From assembly GCA_033977485.1 (NCBI GenBank), contig CM066991.1, forward strand, positions 57,593,350 to 57,657,349: DNA of 64,000 nucleotides, read 5' to 3'. The notes beneath the pieces were generated by a model. The model was not told where the DNA came from, ran no database searches, and saw nothing but the letters and a program-made list of their open reading frames with translations. Made by a program: the position numbers and the translations under genes. Numbering within the stretch: position 1 is the first letter of the stretch; each line of letters starts with the position of its first letter. Origin of the DNA: Hydrangea macrophylla. Its lineage: Eukaryota > Streptophyta > Magnoliopsida > Cornales > Hydrangeaceae. Positions 34,532 to 44,249 of this stretch are shown here, piece by piece.

Positions 34532-35160
34532 AAGGCAATGTTGATTATTGTCAACTCACAACCACATGGGCATATGAGAGTTTTTTGAGAAAATGATTCG
34601 ATTATTTACTAATCTTTGGTGGGTATTTTTAGGAAATAGTGGCAATAAAAATGGGAATCAACATAGTATTTAGAAAGGATGGGGACATATATAGGAATTC
34701 TTAAAGAAAATGGTTCTAAGTAGTACTAATCCTTGGTGGATTGATATCGGAAAAAAATAGCAATCATACATGTCATTACTCTTTATTCAATTTTGATTAA
34801 TGTCTCTTCTTCATCTTACTCCCCCTGCAATATAATTGTCTCATTTTACAGTTTCTCTCAAATTGCTTAATGCAGCAAACACAATGCCAAAGACGACATT
34901 TTTGACTCCTATAGAAGAAATATAGATGGTTTTGCAGCAGTTCTTGATTGGGAATGCGTCGTTGAGATTGCAAGTACAACATTTTCAAAGCTCACTATTC
35001 CCCCCCCCCCCCCCCGCTTTTCTTCTATGTTTGTTCAAATTTGTCTCACTAAATGAATATGTATTCGTCTCACTAAAAAGGTTTACGATTGAAATTATAA
35101 AATATTATTAATAGCTAAACAGATGTCCCACTATGTGGCAATGGCCAACAATACTACACA
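34532..35160. other. Unassigned sequence, no gene
   Basis: No ORF with recognisable content. It contains a 16-base C-run (35000-35015). It is probably the body of the Helitron-like element whose 3' end follows, or older intergenic DNA; I could not fix a 5' end. Confidence 0.5.
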
Positions 35161-35189
35161 ACCCGTGCGTAGCACGGGGTATCGACTAG
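35161..35189 (+). mobile_element. Helitron-like 3' terminus
   Basis: A 7-bp GC-rich hairpin CCCGTGC-GTA-GCACGGG (35162-35178), seven bases, then CTAG (35186-35189) followed by T: the arrangement of a Helitron 3' end (hairpin, short spacer, CTRR, insertion before T). No Rep/helicase ORF is seen, so it would be non-autonomous. The start of the element is not found. Confidence 0.5.
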
Positions 35190-36770
35190 TTAATATATTA
35201 ATTATAAGATTTCTATCATTCACGGTTCTGTTATTTTTATGTAAAGCAAAAGCAAGAAACTGATAAAAATATTTAGTATTCGGGCATATACATACATGAT
35301 CCTAAAATTACTTATGAGGGCATTACTACACCATTTGGCCACTTTTGTAACACTTATGGTTTTGGTTTTCTAACGGTAGTTTACCATTGCTAATTTCCAA
35401 TGGTAATTTCGTTAAAAAAGAGCAAATTCCGTTAGTAATATTTAACACGAGGCATTTTCAATGTTGTAACAGTTGTAAAAAAAACAGCAACGGAAAATTA
35501 CCGTTACAAATGCATGGTAAAATAAAAAATAAATAAATAAACTAACAAATAAAAAAAAGAACATATGCTCTGCCACAAATAAAAAAGATATTTTGGCCCT
35601 TTTGTTGAGCAGGAAAAGAATAGAGAGAGAGAGAGAGAGTCACAGAGAGAGGGTAAGATAGATCTGTCGCAGCGCCTCCTCCGCCCCTCCGCTATAGCGC
35701 CTTCTCCTTCTCCCCCTCTCTCCCCTGTCAGTCGTCCTTCCCTCTCCCTTACACGCCACTTCCGCTACTACTCCACTGCTCCTCTGCTCAGAATCACCAA
35801 AAGGTACTTCTTCTCTCATTAAACCATTCTCATACTACTTCTAATCACAAATTAAATACAATCGATTAGAGTTTCACTGAATCCATTATTGTAACCTATA
35901 TTTCTCTCTCCTCAATGAATGTTCTCCCCTCTCCACAAACTAGTTCATTAATTCCCTCTACTCACAGAGCCATCTCCCTCGAGTGTATGGATCTCTTTCT
36001 AACAAACTTTTCCCTTTGATTTTCATATTTTTTGAAATCCTAGCCATTCGACTTTTAGATATTATTCAATATCAATTTCTCTCTATTTATCTTATGGAGT
36101 TTTAGTGTTTTGGATTTTGAATTTATAGATCTTTTTCTCTCTACTATATGATGGGATTAACATGTAATTAGTCCCAAGTCGAAGAAGCAAAAAAGGGCCC
36201 ACCAATGGTTAGTTCCAAGTCTGTGGTACTTGATGTTTTGGTAGGTAAGGAGTCATATTTGTAGATCCATTGTTTTCAATCGCTGTGTAGCATATGTATT
36301 TTCTTTTCTTGTTCCTGGGTTTGATTTTTGGATTATCTAAAAATGCAAATTTTTGTATAATTGATTTTGGGATGTCTTAATACAAGGCTTATGAGAGAAG
36401 ATGTTCGGAATATTAGGACCAAAAGGTATTGTTCATTTTCTTTACATGTACTTTTGTGTTCTATTTGGTTGCTTTAATTTCTGATTTAGGCCTTCTTCAA
36501 CAAGTGTCTTTTATGCTTTTAATCACCATAACTAAGTTGTTGGTGAAGTTAGGTGTTTATGAGCTGCTTTTCTACTTGATTTGTTGTTGCAACTAATAAC
36601 TAAGCACACACTCTCTCGCTATATCTCTCTTGCATTCTAGTCAAGCACTCAAGAAAAAGGGCAATGTTGCCATTTTGTATAGAATGTCTACAGACATCAT
36701 ATGATTTTGTCTACTTCCGTTAATATCCGTCAAAGGGGAGGTCATTGATCCAACGTCTCAATTTTAAACA
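35190..36770. other. Gene-free stretch, possibly decayed DNA transposon
   Basis: No supported coding region. At about 35329-35520 there are ACTACACCATTTGGCC and many AACGGTAA/ACCGTTAC-type motifs, reminiscent of CACTA-element subterminal repeats. This is weak, because one base of CACTA is missing and no partner end was found. A GA repeat (about 35620-35638) and a C/T-rich, leader-like stretch (35660-35800) follow. Confidence 0.3.
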
Positions 36771-36773
36771 ATT

Positions 36774-36972
36774 GAGTAAATCTTTGGGCACAAACAAATC
36801 TCACAAACAAAATCCAAAAATAATATAATGTGTTTATGATCTTTCTCCTCTGTGGACTCCACAGTGTCAATGGATCCCACAGTGTCAGTGGACCCCACTA
36901 AGAGAGAGATAGATACATTATGGTATTTATAGATTGTGTTTGTGAGATTTGTTTGTGCCCAAAGACTTACTC
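36774..36972. mobile_element. MITE-like element with about 41-bp inverted repeats
   Basis: Left arm from 36774 (GAGTAAATCTTTGGGCACAA) and right arm ending at 36972 are reverse complements over about 41 bases with few mismatches. The 199-bp element has no ORF of its own. The interior carries a second pairing segment (CTGTGGACTCCACAG and CCCACAGTGTCAGTGG). The target duplication is not clear, so the superfamily is left open. Confidence 0.7.
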
Positions 36973-37342
36973 TTTTTCCAAACAACATGGGAGGTCTCTA
37001 AAGAAGATAACATATTCTATATGGATGTAGGGCAAAAACCAATTGGATTTGTCCTAGGCCGACTCTCTGTCCCCCATGTCACTTGGGCTCATTTGGATCT
37101 GGGTGGACTCGGGTTATGAGAGCTCAAACTTAGCCCAAATAGAAGTTCCCTACTTCAGTAACAGCCCCAAGTTCATTTTGAGCCCAATTGTATGGGTCTG
37201 AACAAAGTCCGTTCAATTCGAGAATTTGGGCCTAATTTAGAGTAACACCAAATCACATATTTTGCTTTGAAAAGGCATTGACTAGTTATCACCTACACTT
37301 GCCCAGTTGCCATAGAATTTTGAACCCAAATGTAATAGTAAC

Positions 37343-37524
37343 GATATGCTTCCCAAATCATAATCACAAATTCACATCCTAAATGATGTGACAGTAGACC
37401 CATTGAATTTTGATTGGATAATATTGAAGTGGTCTCATCATTAATGAAGGTGGTCCCACTGCCTTATTGTTGCCACGTCACTTGGGATGTGATTTTGAAG
37501 ATTAGGATTTGGGAAGCATAGCAT
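37343..37524. mobile_element. MITE-like element, TATGCTTCCCAA family, copy 1
   Basis: The left arm reads GATATGCTTCCCAAATCATAATC; the right arm is the reverse complement of AAATGCTATGCTTCCCAAATCCTAATC. About 180 bp, non-coding. It shares its terminal motif with the next element 45 bases away. Confidence 0.65.
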
Positions 37525-37568
37525 TTATCTAGATGTAAAGTGTGCATCTTTTTTTGGCTAAACCAAGG

Positions 37569-37748
37569 GTAATGCTATGCTTACCAAATTTTTTTTCCCA
37601 AAAAGCATTTCCTAACACATTTGGCAGTGGAAATCTCTTCAATAATAGTGGGACCACTTCAACATCAACCAGCCAAAATCAATTGGGCCTACTACCACAT
37701 GTGCTAGGAAACATTTTTGAGGAAAAAAATTGGGAAGCATAGCATTAC
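37569..37748. mobile_element. MITE-like element, TATGCTTCCCAA family, copy 2
   Basis: Termini GTAATGCTATGCTTACCAA and, reverse complemented, GTAATGCTATGCTTCCCAA; 180 bp, non-coding. The interior differs from copy 1, so the two share ends more than bodies. Confidence 0.68.
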
Positions 37749-37884
37749 TCTGAAGAGAAAAGACAAACAAAACCTAGCCCATATAGTGGCTATCCTCCAA
37801 CATAGAATAAGGAAAGTCTCTAAATGAACTAGGAACAAATATTACAAAGAAAAATACATAAACAACAATAAAAAGAACAAAAAC

Positions 37885-38160
37885 TAACCCATATAGTGGC
37901 CATGCGGGTTGTAGCCCAAGGCAAAGCCTCTCTCTTCCCAATGGGGAGAGTGGAGAGGGAGAGGATTCGAATCCCCATAGGGGATTCTAGTTACTTGTCT
38001 CCCAATTTATTCTTCAGTCAGAATGAGTGGCCCTTATTGAGCTTTGCTATGGGCCAGAGTAGGCTTTGAGGCTGGGTTAAGGCTTAGGTGTGCATGTGAG
38101 TGGGGTGTGTGTGTGTCTAATCCGGATCCAGGTAAGTATAAAAAAAATAAAAATAAAAAA
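37885..38160 (+). mobile_element. Possible tRNA-derived SINE
   Basis: It contains GGATTCGAATC (37963-37973), close to the pol III B box GGTTCGANTCC, preceded by a GTAGCCCAAGGC-type stretch that could be a degenerate A box, and ends in an A-rich tail (AAAAAAAATAAAAATAAAAA) just before a GA repeat. Target duplications were not found. The body also has variants of CCATATAGTGGC just upstream (37777 and 37889). Confidence 0.4.
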
Positions 38161-38164
38161 AATC

Positions 38165-38167
<3 letters not shown>

Positions 38168-38206
<39 letters not shown>
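38168..38206 (+). repeat. (GA)n microsatellite
   Basis: About 19 uninterrupted GA units. Confidence 0.95.
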
Positions 38207-38208
<2 letters not shown>

Positions 38209-39205
38209 AAAACCAAAAGGTACAATAGTTGGGGATCCAGAGAAAGCCAAAGAAACAACTCCTCAAGCTGCATGAGAAACCAACTGTCGCGCCACAAAGA
38301 CACCCGTGTGAAGAGAACTAATACCCAGGGTAACTTCAACATTGTAGATGGTAGAGACTACCCAAAAACGAAAATGGCATAGAGCCTAACCCAAAAAAAT
38401 GAGGAAGCTTAATTAAAGGGAGCAACCAAAGTTACTTGAAAAGCTTCCACAGTAGATAAGTTACACCAAAAGTAGCACTGCAGCAAAAGAGAGGCCAAAA
38501 GCCACCAACCATATCCCAATGATGACCAAAACCAATCTAATGTGTCAAGATTGGTCTAGCTACCATCTGACTTCTTGAAGCCAAGGAGAACACAGGGAGG
38601 GAAACACACGGCGAGATAAAGGAAGAAAAACAAAGTCTAAGAATTGAAAAATGGGAAAAAAATCCCAGGAAAACCTTCAAAAAGGAAAGAGAATACCTTC
38701 ATAGAGGAAGGGAACTTCATATTTGAAGGGATGGGAGGGGAAAGGGGGCTGGTGTTGGTTGCTGAGAATAAAGGGGCGGAGGTGGTTAATGGAGAATAGA
38801 GCTGTGGCGAAGGGGGAAAATCTAGAGAGAAGGCGTCGTTTCTTAAATAGCTGGAGAACAAAACAATTATTTCTTAAATATAAGGGGCTGTTTTGGAAAC
38901 TAATAGCTTGTTTGGGAGAAAGCAAATAATCAGTTTTGTGGTTCATAAATGAACTAGTTCTACAAATTCAAAAGTTTGGTGAATGACAATTTCTTGCATA
39001 GAAGGTCGTGCCCAGTCTAATCACTCTCTCTAAACTGAATTAAAACTACTTGAATTAAATGTTTTTTTCTTTTCATTATTTGTAAAATTCTTTACGACAA
39101 CTTCGTAACTACTAAAACAAAATAACAACAAAAAATAAATGAAACAAAATAAACGACTACAACTAAAAATACATCCATATACTCTCTCCCAAACCAAATC
39201 ATTGC
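38207..39205. other. Gene-free stretch
   Basis: Short open frames only, mostly derived from purine-rich or C/T-rich sequence (38640-38930). I see no domain, terminus or repeat that explains it. Confidence 0.5.
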
Positions 39206-39211
39206 ATGTCC

Positions 39212-39993
39212 CTATGCAAGTGGGAACATGACAATGACATGGATGTAATCCGCATAGAATATGACTAGGACGTCCACTCCACGAAAAACGTCAGAAGGGG
39301 GTGGCACGTCAGAACGGATGTACCAATCAGCCAGCTCCCACTCCGGATGCATAGAAGGGTCGAACGGCGGTCCCATCTCATCAAAATCATCCGAAGCATG
39401 AAACTCTGGAACCACATCTACCTCAGCCTCCGCAATGATACTCGGACCCAAATCGGCCTCATCATCCATAGGACCGGCATAAGGTACAAATATCGAGGCT
39501 ATGTCCTCAGGTGACCAGTCAGGATGACCCGGACGTTGTCGAACAACGTCTGGCACGTAATCGGGTAGGTCCCTATATGTATAGGTAAACTCAGATGTAG
39601 GAACAGTGGTCAAAACAGATCACTCATAGACAAGGCAGCTAGACTCAAAATAACATCCTCATCATCCTCGGCCTCATCGTCATCAGTCGAATAATCGGCT
39701 GAATCCGAAGAAGAAGAAGAAGAATCAGAGGATGTTGGTTGAGCGCCATAAGGGACATTGATCATAGTAGGGTCTTCTCCAAACAAATCATCCTCGTTCG
39801 AAGAAGCAGAAAAACTAGGAATGGGAATACAAGGACAACGACGGCACCAACCGGGACGACTGACTGGACCGTGACGTTTGGCTACCCTACGATGTGGTAA
39901 AGTGTCAGAAGTGGATGAACTAGAATCGGAAAAATAACTCGACACATTTGATGACCTATCTGGTGAAGTAGGAGGAGAAATAGGATGGTCCAT
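39212..39993 (-). CDS. Unknown acidic, serine-rich protein, two overlapping frames (likely broken)
   Basis: On the minus strand, 39993-39610 starts with ATG and encodes 127 residues: a Pro/Ser-rich N-terminus, a small basic cluster with RPGWCRRCPC, then an Asp/Glu/Ser tail (DDDEAEDDEDV). It ends at a TGA that overlaps a second frame, 39613-39212 (133 residues, also very acidic, with LPDYVPDV and HPEWELADWYI). The second frame has no ATG at its start, so a single frameshift in one gene is the simplest reading. GC content is higher than its surroundings. I recognise no family; a retrotransposon accessory ORF or a decayed host gene are both possible. Confidence 0.35.
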
Positions 39994-40674
39994 ATCGAGG
40001 GGATGCTAATGAGATATAAGGATCAAGGTACCTATATGGATAAGTGGAAGCTATACTCCTGAAACCAAAAATAAGTCACAACTGAAAATTTATTAGTTAC
40101 CGTTATTAGAATAGGAAACAAAATAACGTTATCGAGTGCGAGAAAGTGTATCAGAAATGATTTAAATTTAACTTATGCACGTAATGTTTAAATTTTAAGT
40201 CCAATTGAGAATTTCAGCATTAATTCCCCCAAACCTGAACCGAAGAGATCCATGGTGTAGTGCAATGGAATTGGAAATGCTCTATATTAATAATAAGTAT
40301 GACAATTACATAAGTGAAAAATTTAAAGCACCTGAAGGCTAATTAGGAATGTCAACATATAATCAATAAATAGAAACAAAAGCAGTGCGACAACTAAAAA
40401 TTTCAGAACTATAAACAAACCACAAAAGAAAAGAAAAAGTGCAAAAGTAAATGAATTACAGACCCAAATAAGAAAAATGAAAAGAAAGACAGAAATAAAC
40501 TAAGTCGGTCAAAGCCGGGTACATCATATCCTAATAATAAATAAAAGGTGTAACTGAAGCATAAACTCAAAGAAATAATAATACATGCCAATGTCTGAGA
40601 ATGTCTCAATCCCATCCAACCGAATACAAGAAAAACAAAAACAAGTGTCTATATATCACCCATCCCACATCAAT
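39994..40674. other. Gene-free spacer between unknown minus-strand ORFs
   Basis: AT-rich, no convincing ORF; it could be an intron or decayed sequence between 40675-41970 and 39212-39993. Confidence 0.4.
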
Positions 40675-41970
40675 CTAATCATCCCCAACCTCCACCAACA
40701 CAATCTCCAACCCTGTACTCCCCTGTCCTGTGGTCTCAGCACCGTCGCCATCTCTATTACTCTCGTCTCCTCCATCATCTCCATCTCCACCAGTCTGTTC
40801 CTCCTCACCCGGCACCTCACCCTGCTCACTAGCCACCTGCTGCATCAGTCTCGGAAAAACGGACTGATAAGCAGCCTCGCCTTGGGCTAGAATGTCATCC
40901 AACTGATCTGGATGGACCAGCTGGAAATATAAGCACATATAAGACTGGAGTCTCAGGGTCTCTCCACGGAATGCACAGACGTCCCCATAGGTCCAAGCAT
41001 AAGGGGTGTCCTCCGGGGGAGGAGGACGCTGTGCCCCCTGCTCTCGACGCGCCTGGGCCTGCTCTCGGGCCCTCCTCATCTCTAAATCAAGATGATCCAG
41101 GCTCAGCTTCAAATCAGCAGAAGCAAACTCTGGGATACGTCCATCTATCGGCTCATCGGCTGGGATAGGGTAGGCCTTGGCCCGGAGAATGGCCGTGATG
41201 GTGCGTGGATGAGGCAGTAGGAGTTTGGAGTTCATGGAATGGCCAATAGCCTAGATGGCGAGATGCATGCTCTCCATAATCACGAGACCGGGGTGAAACC
41301 AGTCTCTGCGATAGACAGCGTGGAGGGCATGGTGGATCTCCTTGGTTCGGTTCTGCTCGTGATCAAGGGGGTACAGGTTTCTTTTGAAGACATGGTTGAC
41401 AAACCACATCTGGCGGGGCATATGAGATCGTCGTATAGACTGACCCGACCCAGATCGGCCGCCACAGATGTCCTGAATAAATATGTATAAAGGAGTGGGC
41501 TTTGGTTAGGACATTTAATTTCGGTACCTGATAGGAATGGGAGGGGATTTAGAGGATGTTGGCTATATTGTCTAGGTTAAGGGTGATGTCATGGCCATCA
41601 ATGGTTATGGACAAGAAGGCGTACTGGCTAAGGGATTGTTTATGGTATCTTAGGTTTTGGTAAAATAGTCAAACTAGACGTGGGTAACTAATAAGTTAGG
41701 GGTTTCTGAAATAGAGTTGTGGGGCCAACTTACGAGCAGTGAGGTTGTTGTGGCCCCACTTGGTATCTTTATCCGACGCGAAGTAGTTAGCGTCGATAGC
41801 GGCCTCATAGTTGAGGCCGCGTTGGCGTATTTAGGTCCTAACTCATTAGGGTTAGGGTCAGGGTCAGATGGAGGGTCGAGGCGTGGGGGATCGGTTTATT
41901 TTTCCTTCCCCTTGGATTTCTTTTGGGGTGGTTGGGAAGATGAGGCGGATTTTGCAGGATGTTTGGTCAT
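40675..41970 (-). pseudogene. Unknown minus-strand ORF, possibly Athila-type accessory (env-position) ORF, broken
   Basis: An ATG at 41970 opens a short Ser/Gln/Lys-rich start (MTKHPAKSASSSQPPQKKSK), stopped at about 41897. Readable protein-like stretches continue in other frames. The largest open part, 41235-40675 (186 codons), has ILRAKAYPIPADEPIDGRIP, an Arg/Glu/Gln-rich helix, a Pro-rich patch, PDQLDDILAQGEAAYQSVFP and a Gly/Asp/Glu-rich tail. Upstream in the same frame across a stop is sequence with LDHEQNRTKEIHHALHAVYR. The basic start and general look resemble ORFs found after pol in Athila-like elements, but this is only a resemblance. Confidence 0.35.
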
Positions 41971-43500
41971 ATTTGAAACGGTGTGTATGATTTTTTTTTA
42001 AATGGAAAATGTGGGCTTTAAAATTGGACTATACCCAGGAAATAGAAATGAAAGGGGTAGGGGGGATGGGTCACCTACAAAGAAAACAATCCCGGCAAGG
42101 GATGAAATCAATTAAATATTCAACAGTTTATGATAAAATTGGGGTTCACGGGGGAACACCCAGCAACTGTGAGAAGGGACTGTGCCCTTCCCACTCACTG
42201 TCCCGACAAGGGCACACACCTTACGGCAAGTCACGGGGTACTTGCCGCGTGTTTGTAAACAATGTACTATAACAATGTATTTGCTTTGTTTGCTAAATTC
42301 ATAGAATTTGGAATGTAGTAAATAACTTTCAACATTATACTGAGATACAAACGAAACTCAACGTACGTTACGTTAAGAACTTCGTTAGAAATGAAACACA
42401 TAGGAAAATCATCCTTAAAGTACGTATCTATTGAAATCAATTTATACGGATCGTTATTACATGAAAGTCCGAATTGTTATTTAAAGTCAATAATCGAATT
42501 TTGGAAAATGAGGGTGAAACACTCTGAATTAGTACTAAGCTGGTAGTGAACGTAGTGTGCACTCAAGGTGGATTCAACTGAATCAATTTGTATAGGCTAC
42601 CAATTGAAAGTTGTGCAATGACTAGAAAGTTATCATACGCGACCTGTGCTACAAAACCCTAAATAAAATCATAGATGTTCGATGAAGAAGGATAGGGTTC
42701 ATAGGAACAACAAACTTTAGTGAATATGTGTATACAAATCTGATTTAGGAACTTTTATAACCCTCACTAAAGTTATGGTTTATGAATTATGTGCGTCCGA
42801 AAACTCAGGTACATGGATTAGGTAGAGTATAGGGGTTAGTGCTGTAAATCTCAAGCAATTTTATCTAATCAACTCCTAACAATAGATCTACTTCATACAT
42901 TTTGAGACCAGTGTATCTTGTATATATATATATCTATATATCCAAATATATGTGGGTAAAAAAATCCCCCAACACACACACTAGCAGTGTTTCGGGTGGT
43001 GTCCACCTTTGTGAATATATCTGTGCGCGTAGAGTTTTTAGGGTTCATGAATGGGGTCTAGGGACCCTAACTATGCTTAGTTATGTGTCTATGTGTGGGT
43101 GTGTATATATCTGTATATACGTATAGATATGTGTGTGAATCTACGTGTGGGTAAAAATACATATGAATATATGGATATATCAAAACCCCAATTTTAAACC
43201 CTAAATGAGAGTCACTATTATTCAAGTCATGAATTAGGGTTGGTGGATGAAAATTCAGTGTGTAGTGTATGTGTGGCAGATATATTCATATATATATAGA
43301 GATATAGAAACATAAATATAGGATATAGCAATCCCCCAAATGGATCAACCTTAACTCATACATATGTGTATATCTATATGAGTCTGTGAATCTATGAATA
43401 AATATAGGTATGTATATATCTACTGAAATCAATCCCGAATTTGAACCATATGTATATGTATCTATGTATATATGAATATATACATGTATATACCTATATA
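41971..43500. other. Gene-free, TA-rich stretch
   Basis: No coding region. 42890-43500 is rich in ATATAT, GTATATA and TGTGTG runs. At 42090-42110 the minus strand reads CTTGCCGGGATTG, faintly like the sequence after an Athila PBS, but not enough to call one. Confidence 0.45.
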
Positions 43501-44137
43501 TGGAGAGGGAAATCGACGAGAAAATTGGCCGCGATTCGCGGCAGTTTAACGGCAGCGGCGCGTGGTTGATGATCAGGCGGTGGTCCGGTGTATCGGCGGC
43601 GGTCGGTTGTGGTGGCTGATGGTGGTGAGGGAAAGAGAGAGATAGAGAGATCTGTGAGAGAGAGAGAGAGAGAGTTGCTGAGAGTAATTAGGGCACAACC
43701 CTATATTTATAGGGGAGGGAACCTCGCGCGAGCTAACATTGCGGGCGCGGATCCCTCCGCGAGGAGAAGCTGAGGCTTTGTTCAGGGGACAAAAAATTTT
43801 CTTTTAGGCGCAAACTCGCGCAGGCGGTTCGCTCTAGCGAGGACCTCGCTCGAGCGATCCAATGCACGAGTTTGGGCAGAGACTTGTTCTAAAAAATTTC
43901 GGGAAAAATTTTCCAAGGTCCACGATCGCGCGAGCGGTCCGCTCGAGCAAAAATCTCGCACGCGTGATTTGAGGTGCGAGTTTGAGCAGAACCTTATTTT
44001 CAAAAATTCTCAAGAAAATTTGTGTAAGGGGCCAGCTCCCGCAAGCGACCTGTCGCGCGAGCGGGCCGCGCGCGTGAGTTGGCGTTTTCTCATTTTTTTT
44101 TCTCTCTTTTGTTTGCTTGTGTAAAGGTTTTAACAAT
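43501..44137 (-). promoter_or_regulatory. Minus-strand promoter-like region with CGCGAGCG-type repeats
   Basis: Read on the minus strand: several copies of CTCGCGCGAGCGG-type palindromic sequence (44080 down to 43730), a TATA-like CCCCTATAAATATAGGG (43699-43715), then a (CT)n leader (minus strand of the GA repeat at 43630-43675). This is the layout of an LTR U3/R region or of a promoter. The start TGTTAAAACC at 44137 follows a purine-rich AGAAAGAGAAAAGAC, so it may be a diverged 3' LTR of the Athila-like element. The LTR near 60.7-62.0 kb has similar GC motifs but does not otherwise match by eye. Confidence 0.4.
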
Positions 44138-44249
44138 TAGTCTTTTCTCTTTCTGGTTATTTATACGTCAGACATTGGTAAAAAACTCCTAAAAATTGAA
44201 CAAAATCAAAGAAAAATCTTAAATAAGCTTGGGTTGCTTCCCAAGAAGC

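Noticed and set aside
35329..35520. Definite CACTA transposon end
   Set aside because: The terminal motif lacks a base, no matching inverted end and no transposase were found; left as a weak suggestion only.
37963..37973. tRNA gene
   Set aside because: Only a B-box-like motif; no cloverleaf can be folded around it and an A-rich tail follows, so a SINE is more likely.
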